Source: an uncultured Mycobacteriaceae bacterium | Lineage (GTDB): Bacteria > Actinomycetota > Actinomycetes > Mycobacteriales > Mycobacteriaceae | Reading direction: 5' to 3' | Length of the DNA: 64,000 nucleotides | Assembly (NCBI GenBank): GCA_902826815.1 | Contig: CADEGF010000030.1 | Coordinates: forward strand, 1-64,000 | Shown: positions 57,318-64,000 of the stretch, in pieces | Position numbering within the stretch: position 1 is the first letter of the stretch | How the letters are laid out: every line of letters begins with the position of its first letter | The notes under the pieces: model-generated | What the model saw: only the letters and a program-made list of their open reading frames with translations | The model's database searches: none | What the model was told of the DNA's origin: nothing | Translations under genes and position numbers: made by a program

Positions 57318-58814
57318 ATGCAACGGATTATCGGTACCGAGGTCGAGTACGGCATCTCGTCGCCGTCCGACCCGACCGCCAATCCGATCCTGACGTCTAC
57401 GCAGGCGGTTCTCGCGTATGCGGCTGCCGCGGGCATCCAGCGGGCCAAGCGCACTCGCTGGGACTACGAGGTGGAGTCGCCGCTGCGCGACGCGCGCGGC
57501 TTCGACCTGAGCCGTACAGCCGGACCGCCGCCCATCGTGGATGCCGACGAGGTCGGTGCGGCGAACATGATCCTGACCAACGGCGCCCGCCTGTACGTCG
57601 ATCACGCCCACCCGGAGTATTCGGCGCCCGAGTGCACCGACCCGATGGACGGCGTCATCTGGGACAAGGCGGGCGAGCGGGTGATGGAGGCCGCGGCGCG
57701 CCACGTCGCCAGTGTTCCCGGCGCAGCGAAACTGCAGCTCTACAAGAACAACGTCGACGGCAAGGGCGCGTCCTACGGCACGCACGAGAACTACCTGATG
57801 TCGCGCCAGACGCCGTTCTCGGCCGTGATCGCAGGCCTGACGCCGTTCCTGGTCTCGCGCCAGGTGATCACCGGCTCCGGTCGCGTCGGTATCGGCCCTT
57901 CTGGCGACGAGCCCGGTTTCCAGTTGTCGCAGCGCTCGGACTACATCGAGGTCGAGGTCGGCCTGGAGACGACGCTCAAGCGCGGCATCATCAACACCCG
58001 CGACGAGCCGCACGCCGATGCAGACAAGTACCGACGGCTGCACGTCATCATCGGTGACGCGAACCTCGCCGAGACCTCGACATACCTCAAGCTGGGCGCG
58101 ACGTCGTTGGTCCTCGATCTGATCGAAGAGGGTATCGACCTCACCGACCTGGCTCTAGCCAGGCCCGTACACGCCGTGCACGTCATCAGCCGCGACCCGT
58201 CGCTGCGCGCCACCGTCGCGCTGGCCGACGGTCGCGAGCTGACCGGCCTTGCGCTGCAACGGATCTACCTCGACCGGGTGGCCAAGCTGGTGGACAGCCG
58301 AGATCCCGACCCGCGTGCCGCCGACGTCGTGGCGACCTGGGCGAACGTGCTCGACCTGCTCGAGCGCGACCCGATGGAGTGCGCCGAGATACTCGACTGG
58401 CCCGCCAAACTCCGTCTGCTCGAAGGCTTCCGCACCCGTGAGAACCTGAACTGGTCGGCTCCGCGCCTGCACCTGGTTGATCTTCAATACTCCGACGTCC
58501 GTCTCGACAAGGGCCTCTACAACCGGCTCGTCGCGCGCGGTTCGATGAAGCGGCTGACCACCGAACAGCAGGTACGCGACGCGGTGGACAATCCACCGAT
58601 CGACACAAGGGCCTACTTCCGGGGCGAGTGCCTGCGCCGGTTCGGTGCCGACATCGCGGCCGCCAGCTGGGACTCGGTGATCTTCGATCTCGGCGGCGAT
58701 TCACTCGTGCGGATTCCAACTCTTGAGCCGCTGCGAGGCAGCAAAGCCCACGTCGGAGCGCTGCTTGACTCCGTGGACAGCGCCGCGGAACTGGTAGAAC
58801 AGCTCACTAATTAG
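57318..58814 (+). CDS. dop: Deamidase/depupylase Dop
   Basis: Converts the C-terminal glutamine of Pup to glutamate and also removes Pup from substrates; glutamine-synthetase-like fold, 498 residues. Active-site features are [20 protein letters not shown] with the catalytic Glu/Tyr region, [40 protein letters not shown] (metal/ATP site) and [23 protein letters not shown] 57318 gives the conserved N-terminus [12 protein letters not shown]. It is followed by pup and prcBA on the same strand. The partner ligase pafA is not in the window. Confidence 0.97.
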   Translation: MQRIIGTEVEYGISSPSDPTANPILTSTQAVLAYAAAAGIQRAKRTRWDYEVESPLRDARGFDLSRTAGPPPIVDADEVGAANMILTNGARLYVDHAHPEYSAPECTDPMDGVIWDKAGERVMEAAARHVASVPGAAKLQLYKNNVDGKGASYGTHENYLMSRQTPFSAVIAGLTPFLVSRQVITGSGRVGIGPSGDEPGFQLSQRSDYIEVEVGLETTLKRGIINTRDEPHADADKYRRLHVIIGDANLAETSTYLKLGATSLVLDLIEEGIDLTDLALARPVHAVHVISRDPSLRATVALADGRELTGLALQRIYLDRVAKLVDSRDPDPRAADVVATWANVLDLLERDPMECAEILDWPAKLRLLEGFRTRENLNWSAPRLHLVDLQYSDVRLDKGLYNRLVARGSMKRLTTEQQVRDAVDNPPIDTRAYFRGECLRRFGADIAAASWDSVIFDLGGDSLVRIPTLEPLRGSKAHVGALLDSVDSAAELVEQLTN

Positions 58815-58863
58815 CCGCGCTATCCCAGGCATTCCCGCCGTCGAACGGTAGGGTGGAGTAACC

Positions 58864-58886
58864 GGCGGGCGCCTACACGGCCCGCC
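58864..58886 (+). promoter_or_regulatory. GC-rich hairpin in the pup leader
   Basis: GGCGGGC (58864-58870) and GCCCGCC (58880-58886) form a perfect 7-bp stem with a 9-base loop between the dop stop and the pup ribosome binding site (AGGAGG, 58899-58904, spacing 5). It leaves the binding site open and could stabilise a processed pup-prcBA transcript or weaken read-through from dop. Confidence 0.5.
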
Positions 58887-58909
58887 GATGACATACGCAG
58901 GAGGCAGCG

Positions 58910-59104
58910 ATGGCTCAGGAGCAGACCAAGCGTGGCGGTGGTGGCGGCGAGGATGACGACCTCACCGGCAGCACGGCCGCCGGGCAGGAGCGTCGCGAGA
59001 AGCTGACCGAGGAGACCGACGATCTGCTCGACGAGATCGACGACGTTCTCGAGGAGAACGCCGAAGACTTCGTGCGCGCATACGTCCAGAAGGGTGGACA
59101 GTGA
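58910..59104 (+). CDS. pup: Prokaryotic ubiquitin-like protein Pup
   Basis: The 64-residue small protein modifier of the actinobacterial proteasome. It is intrinsically disordered and acidic, begins with [20 protein letters not shown], has the coiled-coil-forming segment that Mpa grips ([20 protein letters not shown]), and ends VQKGGQ. The terminal Gln means it must be deamidated by Dop before ligation. Excellent AGGAGG ribosome binding site. Its stop overlaps the prcB start (GTGA). Confidence 0.99.
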   Translation: MAQEQTKRGGGGGEDDDLTGSTAAGQERREKLTEETDDLLDEIDDVLEENAEDFVRAYVQKGGQ

Positions 59105-60009
59105 GCTGGCCGCAACGCGATCAGCTGTACTTCCCGTCACCGCTTGCCGGAGCGCCTTCGGTTCCAGTGGACCTGTCGTCCTTTTCTGAACTGCTGCGCC
59201 GTCAGGCACCAGAACTTCTGCCCGTGAACAGTTCCGGCGCCGAAGGCACGGTTCCGTCTAACGCCGTTCCGCACGGCACCACGATCGTCGCCCTGAAGTT
59301 TCCCGGCGGCGTGGTGATGGCAGGCGACCGGCGCTCCACTCAGGGCAACATGATCGCCGGCCGCGACGTGCAAAAGGTCTACATCACCGACGACTACACG
59401 GCGACGGGCATCGCAGGCACCGCGGCGATCGCGGTCGAATTCGCCCGCCTCTACGCCGTGGAACTCGAGCACTACGAGAAGGTCGAGGGTGTATCGCTGA
59501 CATTCCCCGGCAAGGTGAACCGATTGGCGACGATGGTGCGCGGCAATCTGGGTGCTGCACTGCAGGGATTCATTGCGTTGCCGCTGTTGGCCGGTTATGA
59601 CCTCGCCGACCCGGATCCGCAGGCGGCGGGCCGCATCGTGTCGTTCGATGCCGCTGGCGGCTGGAATTTGGAAGAAGAGGGTTATCAGTCGGTGGGGTCC
59701 GGCTCGATCTTCGCCAAGTCGTCGGTCAAGAAGCTGTACTCGCAGGTGGTCGATGCGGATACGGCGCTGCGAGTCGCGATCGAGGCGCTCTACGACGCAG
59801 CCGACGACGATTCCGCGACGGGCGGCCCCGATCTGGTGCGGGGGATCTACCCGACCGCGGTGGTGCTCAAGGCCGAGGGCGCCGAGGAAGTTCCCGAACA
59901 GCGAATCGCGGCGCTGGCCCGCGAAGTGATCGAAAGCCGTTCGCGTGCAGACACCTTCGGACCTGATGCAGGCCAACATCCGAGCATGGACGCGCGGGGT
60001 GACGGCTAG
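59101..60009 (+). CDS. prcB: 20S proteasome beta subunit PrcB
   Basis: Catalytic N-terminal-nucleophile hydrolase of the 20S core particle, 302 residues. The propeptide of 59 residues ends VPHG; autocatalysis at Gly59-Thr60 exposes the catalytic threonine of [20 protein letters not shown]. The active-site Asp (AGDRR) and Lys-containing element ([13 protein letters not shown]) follow. The ending is Asp/Gly-rich and variable. GTG 59101 overlaps the pup stop. Shares a one-base TAGTG junction with prcA, giving balanced subunit synthesis. Confidence 0.98.
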   Translation: MSWPQRDQLYFPSPLAGAPSVPVDLSSFSELLRRQAPELLPVNSSGAEGTVPSNAVPHGTTIVALKFPGGVVMAGDRRSTQGNMIAGRDVQKVYITDDYTATGIAGTAAIAVEFARLYAVELEHYEKVEGVSLTFPGKVNRLATMVRGNLGAALQGFIALPLLAGYDLADPDPQAAGRIVSFDAAGGWNLEEEGYQSVGSGSIFAKSSVKKLYSQVVDADTALRVAIEALYDAADDDSATGGPDLVRGIYPTAVVLKAEGAEEVPEQRIAALAREVIESRSRADTFGPDAGQHPSMDARGDG

Positions 60010-60740
60010 TGAGTTTTCCGTATTTCATCTCGCCCGAACAGGCGATGCGCGAGCGGTCGGAGCTCGCCCGCAAGGGGATTGCCCGGGGTCGCAGCGTCGT
60101 CGCGCTCGCGTACGCGGACGGAGTGCTGTTCGTCGCCGAAAACCCGTCGCGCTCACTGCAGAAGGTCAGCGAAATCTACGACCGCATCGGCTTCGCCGCT
60201 GTGGGCCGGTTCAACGAGTTCGACAACCTGCGCCGCGGTGGCATCCAGTATGCCGACACCCGTGGCTACGCCTACGACCGCCGTGATGTCAGCGGTCGCC
60301 AGTTGGCCAACCAGTACGCGCAGGCGCTCGGCGGAATCTTCACCGAGCAGGCCAAGCCCTACGAGGTCGAGTTGTGCGTCGCCGAGGTCGCGCACTTCGG
60401 TGAGACGAGACCGCCCGAGCTGTACCGAATCACCTACGACGGCTCGATCGCCGACGAACCCCACTTCGTGGTGATGGGCGGCACGACGGAGCCGATCACC
60501 GCCGCGCTCAACGAGAGCTACACCGAGAACGCGAAGCTCTCCGAGGCCGTCAAGATCGCCGTCGCCGCCCTGAAGGCCGACGGCAACGGTTCCGAGCCCC
60601 GCAAGCTCGGACCCGACACCCTCGAGGTGGCCATTCTCGACGCCAGCCGGCCCCGGCGGGCGTTCCGGCGCATCACCGGACCGGCGCTCGACGCCGTGCT
60701 GCCCGACGAGGAGTCACCTTCGACGGACTCGGGCGAATAG
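60009..60740 (+). CDS. prcA: 20S proteasome alpha subunit PrcA
   Basis: Structural ring subunit that gates the proteasome and binds the Mpa C-terminus, 243 residues. N-terminal gate segment [20 protein letters not shown] contains the conserved proteasome alpha signature (YxxSPEQxxRxxxELARKGI), then [20 protein letters not shown], with [20 protein letters not shown] and [20 protein letters not shown] further on. The C-terminus ([13 protein letters not shown]) is acidic and disordered as in M. tuberculosis. GTG 60009 overlaps the prcB stop. Confidence 0.98.
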   Translation: MSFPYFISPEQAMRERSELARKGIARGRSVVALAYADGVLFVAENPSRSLQKVSEIYDRIGFAAVGRFNEFDNLRRGGIQYADTRGYAYDRRDVSGRQLANQYAQALGGIFTEQAKPYEVELCVAEVAHFGETRPPELYRITYDGSIADEPHFVVMGGTTEPITAALNESYTENAKLSEAVKIAVAALKADGNGSEPRKLGPDTLEVAILDASRPRRAFRRITGPALDAVLPDEESPSTDSGE

Positions 60741-60903
60741 CCCGTTTAGTCCACGGCAAATCTCGCGCGGGCGGGGCGGCTCACAGCCGATACACAGCCG
60801 TTTTGATCTGCGTGTTTCGCTGACGTATTGACCTGTCGAACAACACGTCGTGAAGCGCCGCGAGTGGGTAGTGTCCCATCTCGGCGTAGCGAGGTGAGCG
60901 GAC

Positions 60904-62382
60904 ATGAACGGTGAACCCGATCTCCTGATCGGTGGAGTGTGGCGGCACGCATCTGACGGCGGGACCCGCGAGATCATCAACCCCGCCGACGGCAGCGTCG
61001 CCGCTGTCGTCGACGAGGCCACCCCCCAGGACGCGCGCGACGCGGTAGCCGCCGCGCGCAAGGCGTTCGACGACGGCGACTGGCCCGCCACGCCAGTCGC
61101 CGAACGGGCCGCGCTGCTGGACCGCGTCGCCGATCTGCTCCAGCGGGACAAGGAGTCTCTGGCCGAGCTGGAGACCAGGGACACCGGCAAGACCCTGCCC
61201 GAGAGTCGCATCGACATCGACGATGTGACATCGGTTTTCCGGTACTACTCACGTCTCGTCGGCGTCGAGTCCGATCGGCTCGTCGACGTCGGCGACCCAG
61301 CCGTCATCAGCCGGGTGGTTCGCGAACCCATCGGGGTGTGCGTGCTGATCGCGCCGTGGAACTACCCGCTGCTGCAGATGTCGTGGAAGGTGGCACCCGC
61401 CCTCGGCGCCGGCTGCACGATGGTCGCCAAACCCAGCGAAGTCACCCCGCTGACGACGATCGCGTTCGTCCACTTTCTGGAGGAGGCGGGGGTGCCCGCC
61501 TCGGTGGTGAACCTGGTCCAGGGCAGTGGGGCGACGCTTGGCGGCGCGCTGACCGATACGCCCGACGTCGACTTCATCTCGTTCACCGGAGGACTTGCGA
61601 CGGGTAAGACCATCGCCAAGGTCGGGGCCGAGCACGTCACCAAGGTCGCCGTCGAGCTGGGCGGAAAGAATCCGCACATCGTATTCGCCGACGCCGACTG
61701 GGAGAGCTCGGTCGACCAGGTGCTCACCGGCGTCTTCCTGCACTCCGGACAGGTGTGTTCGGCAGGCACCCGGGTGATCGTGGAGGAGTCCATCGCCGAC
61801 GATTTCGTCGCGGCGCTGGCCGAGCGCGCGGAGAAGATCCGGGTTGGCAACGGCATGGATCCGACCAGCGAAACCGGGCCTCTGGTCTCCGAGCAACACA
61901 GGGCAAAGGTCGAAGCCCATGTCCAGCAAGGTATTTCCGAGGGGGCCAAGCTGGTCACCGGCGGCGCAAGGCCAACCGATCCGGCACTCGCCAACGGCAG
62001 TTTCTATCTGCCCACGATCTTCGACCGATGTGACCGGTCGATGCGAATCGTCAAAGAGGAGACCTTCGGGCCGATTCTCACGGTGGAGCGGTTCGCAGGC
62101 GAAGCCGAGGCGATCGAACTCGGCAACGACACGGAGTACGGTCTCGCGGCGGGCGTGCGGACGTCCGATCAAGCGCGGGGCGAGCGTGTGGTGCGGGCAC
62201 TACGGCACGGCACAGTGTGGCTCAACGACTTCGGCTACTACACCGCGGCGGCGGAGTGGGGCGGATTCGGGCAATCCGGCAACGGGCGTGAGCTCGGCCC
62301 GACCGGGCTCACGGAATACCAAGAGATCAAACACATCTGGCACAACACCGCACCCCAACCCGCCGGCTGGTTCAAGGGCTAG
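60904..62382 (+). CDS. Betaine-aldehyde/aldehyde dehydrogenase family enzyme
   Basis: NAD(P)-dependent aldehyde dehydrogenase of 492 residues, closest in pattern to betaine aldehyde dehydrogenases (BetB/GbsA). Motifs: IAPWNYPLLQMSWKVAPALG near 150 (cofactor Asn/Trp), KPSEVTPLT, FTGGLATGKTI (Rossmann loop), VELGGKNPHIVFADADW (catalytic general base Glu), HSGQVCSAGTRVIVEESIAD (catalytic Cys), KEETFGPILTVERF. Followed 11 bases on by an APC permease and then a GMC-type oxidoreductase, the usual components of choline or amino-alcohol oxidation. ATG 60904; a TTGACC (60828-60833) with flanking TTG/CAA symmetry may be promoter or operator. Confidence 0.93.
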   Translation: MNGEPDLLIGGVWRHASDGGTREIINPADGSVAAVVDEATPQDARDAVAAARKAFDDGDWPATPVAERAALLDRVADLLQRDKESLAELETRDTGKTLPESRIDIDDVTSVFRYYSRLVGVESDRLVDVGDPAVISRVVREPIGVCVLIAPWNYPLLQMSWKVAPALGAGCTMVAKPSEVTPLTTIAFVHFLEEAGVPASVVNLVQGSGATLGGALTDTPDVDFISFTGGLATGKTIAKVGAEHVTKVAVELGGKNPHIVFADADWESSVDQVLTGVFLHSGQVCSAGTRVIVEESIADDFVAALAERAEKIRVGNGMDPTSETGPLVSEQHRAKVEAHVQQGISEGAKLVTGGARPTDPALANGSFYLPTIFDRCDRSMRIVKEETFGPILTVERFAGEAEAIELGNDTEYGLAAGVRTSDQARGERVVRALRHGTVWLNDFGYYTAAAEWGGFGQSGNGRELGPTGLTEYQEIKHIWHNTAPQPAGWFKG

Positions 62383-62393
62383 AGAGGACTGTG

Positions 62394-63944
62394 ATGACGA
62401 TCAAGGAACCGCATGCCGACAGCGGTATGGAGGATTTTGGTTACAAGCAGTCGCTGGACCGCAGCATCGGCAAGTTCGCGAGCTTCGCTGCGGGCGTCAG
62501 CTACATCTCCATCCTGACGGGCACGTTCCAGCTGTTCTACTTCGGTTTCGGCACAGCGGGACCCGCGTACCTGTGGTCATGGCCGATGGTGTTCGTCGGC
62601 CAGATGGCTGTCGCGCTGTGCTTCATGGAGCTGGCCGCCAAGTACCCCGTCGCCGGATCGGTCTACAACTGGAGCAAGAAGCTCGGTAGCCGCCTTGTCG
62701 GCTGGTCGTCCGGCTGGCTGATGCTCACCGCGTCGATCGTGACCATCTCCGCGGTCGTGTTGGCCTACCAGTTGAACCTGCCGCGGATCTGGAGCGGGTT
62801 CCAGATCATCGGCGACGGCACGGGGGAGTACGACTTCGCCGCGAACGCCGTGGTTCTCGGCAGTGTGCTGATCGCGTTCACCACCTTGATCAATGCCCTC
62901 GGCGTGAAGCTGATGGCCCGAATCAACAGCGCGGGCGTGTTCATCGAGCTGATCGCCGCGGTGCTGATCGCGATCATCCTGGCGTTGAACGTCAAACGCG
63001 GTCCCGACATCTTCTTCTCCACGCAGGGTTACGGCGCAGGTGAGAGCTACGGTTTCCTCGGGGCCTTCCTCGTCGCGTCGCTGGCGTCGCTCTACGTGAT
63101 GTACGGCTTCGACACGGCGTCCTCGCTGGGCGAGGAGACCGTCGAACCGCGCCGCACCGCGCCGAAGGCGATCTTCAGGGCGATCCTCGCCTCGTTCGTG
63201 ATCGGCGGCGCCATCCTGGTGTTCGCGGTGATGTCCGCGCCGAACCTGGACGATCCACAGATCGGCGAGAGCAGCGGCGGTCTGCAGTACATTGTCGAAC
63301 AGGTGATGTGGGGTCCGCTTGGCAAGATCTTCCTGATCTGCATCGTCGTCGCGGTGACGGTGTGCACACTGGCCGTGCACACCGCCGCCATTCGGCTGTC
63401 GTTCGCGATGGCGCGGGACAACGCGCTTCCGTTCGGCGAGAAGCTGGCGAGGGTCAACCCCAAGACGCAGACACCGATCATCCCGGCCATCGTCATCGGC
63501 CTGATTGCCGCGATCATCCTGGTCATCAACATCGGCCAGCCCAAGATCTTCACGGTGCTGACCTCGATCGCGATCATCATGATCTACCTGGCGTACCTGA
63601 TGGTGACCGGTCCGATGCTGAAGAAGCGCCTTCAAGGTCAATGGCCGCCGAAGGATCTCGCCGACGGCGGCTACTTCACAATGGGCAAGTGGGGGCTGCC
63701 GGTGAACATCTTCGCCGTCGCCTGGGGTTCATTGATGGCGTTGAACCTGGCGTGGCCGCGCGTCGACGTGTACGGCGAGCCCTGGTACAACACCTGGGGC
63801 GCGTTCGTCTACATCGGCGTCATCCTCGGCGCGGGCCTGCTGTGGTACGGCATCAAGGGCCGTCACCACATCGGCACCCTGGAGTCGCATGCCGCTGCGA
63901 CCGTCGCAGAGGCGGAGACCCAGAAGCCACTCGAGCAGGCGTGA
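62394..63944 (+). CDS. APC-family permease, choline/amine-type by context
   Basis: A 12-helix APC permease of about 516 residues. Opening GMEDFGYKQSLDRSIGKFAS and helix 1 GVSYISILTGTFQLFYFGFG are of the amino acid/GABA-like group, with LAAKYPVAGSVYNWSKKLGS after helix 2 and TASSLGEETVEPRRTAPKAI after helix 6. It resembles the permease at 26267-27769. ATG 62394 is 5 bases from AGAGAGGA; a GTG lies 3 bases upstream. Because it sits between an aldehyde dehydrogenase and a GMC oxidoreductase, an amine or amino-alcohol substrate is likely. Confidence 0.92.
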   Translation: MTIKEPHADSGMEDFGYKQSLDRSIGKFASFAAGVSYISILTGTFQLFYFGFGTAGPAYLWSWPMVFVGQMAVALCFMELAAKYPVAGSVYNWSKKLGSRLVGWSSGWLMLTASIVTISAVVLAYQLNLPRIWSGFQIIGDGTGEYDFAANAVVLGSVLIAFTTLINALGVKLMARINSAGVFIELIAAVLIAIILALNVKRGPDIFFSTQGYGAGESYGFLGAFLVASLASLYVMYGFDTASSLGEETVEPRRTAPKAIFRAILASFVIGGAILVFAVMSAPNLDDPQIGESSGGLQYIVEQVMWGPLGKIFLICIVVAVTVCTLAVHTAAIRLSFAMARDNALPFGEKLARVNPKTQTPIIPAIVIGLIAAIILVINIGQPKIFTVLTSIAIIMIYLAYLMVTGPMLKKRLQGQWPPKDLADGGYFTMGKWGLPVNIFAVAWGSLMALNLAWPRVDVYGEPWYNTWGAFVYIGVILGAGLLWYGIKGRHHIGTLESHAAATVAEAETQKPLEQA

Positions 63945-63945
63945 C

Positions 63946-64000
63946 ATGAGTGACGCCGGCACATTCGACTATGTGATCGCCGGTGGCGGAACGGCGGGAT
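63946..64000 (+). CDS. GMC-family oxidoreductase (choline dehydrogenase-like), 5' fragment
   Basis: Only the first 18 codons are in the window: MSDAGTFDYVIAGGGTAG. This is the N-terminal FAD-binding motif (FDYVIAGGGTAG, GxGxxG type) of glucose-methanol-choline oxidoreductases such as BetA. ATG 63946 is 1 base after the permease stop. It is taken as the third gene of the aldehyde dehydrogenase/permease operon. Confidence 0.8.
   Translation, partial: MSDAGTFDYVIAGGGTAG

Overview
This is a high-GC (roughly 65-67%) stretch of a mycobacterial chromosome, most likely a fast-growing Mycolicibacterium. It carries the complete Pup-proteasome locus (mpa, dop, pup, prcB, prcA), mycothiol ligase mshC, lipoproteins of the Lpp type, and an MspA-type porin almost identical to the M. 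smegmatis porin. From about 11.7 kb to 60.7 kb most of the gene order is, from memory, that of M. tuberculosis Rv2141c down to Rv2109c, with accessory blocks inserted between the conserved genes. No insertion sequence, prophage, CRISPR array or PE/PPE gene is visible.

Layout. (1) 1-6.2 kb: the end of a LuxR regulator, then a CitA/CitB-type two-component pair divergent from a tripartite tricarboxylate transporter operon (tctC-tctB-tctA) that ends in a coupled universal stress protein. (2) 6.3-11.5 kb: nitrate assimilation, with a NarK transporter coupled to a very large nitrate reductase fused to its own diflavin reductase. (3) 11.6-25.3 kb: tRNA-Leu(GAG) and a housekeeping block (M20 peptidase, PEBP, Ddn-like protein, pyrD, lppL-like, uppP, phosphatase, two conserved actinobacterial families, cysQ, mshC, SDR and a DUF1254 lipoprotein). 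(4) 25.3-32 kb: an accessory block with a LysR regulator, amino-acid/amine permease, class III aminotransferase, aquaporin and a NarL-type two-component system. (5) 32-43.3 kb: PAC2 protein, metH with a highly palindromic leader, NAD(P)-binding protein, HAD phosphatase, sugar MFS transporter, hisE-hisG, DUF4126 and a flavin disulfide-type reductase. (6) 43.2-48.7 kb: a minus-strand ArsR/SRPBCC/flavodoxin operon, thioesterase-RecB pair, trmI, DUF503 and two Mtb12/LppK-like secreted proteins. (7) 48.8-60.7 kb: the pupylation locus, split between mpa and dop by an envelope module: two paralogous membrane proteins flanking a sensor kinase, its response regulator and an MspA porin, followed by a ThrE-like exporter. 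(8) 60.9-64 kb: betaine-aldehyde-dehydrogenase-like enzyme, APC permease and the start of a GMC oxidoreductase, together resembling a choline/amino-alcohol oxidation operon.

How it fits together. Many genes are translationally coupled by ATGA/GTGA overlaps (tctC/B, tctA/usp, narK/nitrate reductase, uppP/phosphatase, pup/prcB/prcA, kinase/regulator pairs). The most interesting signals are the palindrome-rich metH leader with a hairpin over the ribosome binding site, the two-component/porin module inside the proteasome locus, CRP-like palindromes upstream of the tricarboxylate and sugar transporters, a three-way-junction element behind mpa, and an LppK-like gene whose signal peptide requires an ATC or other non-standard start. 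Family assignments come from reading motifs by eye; no database search was run.
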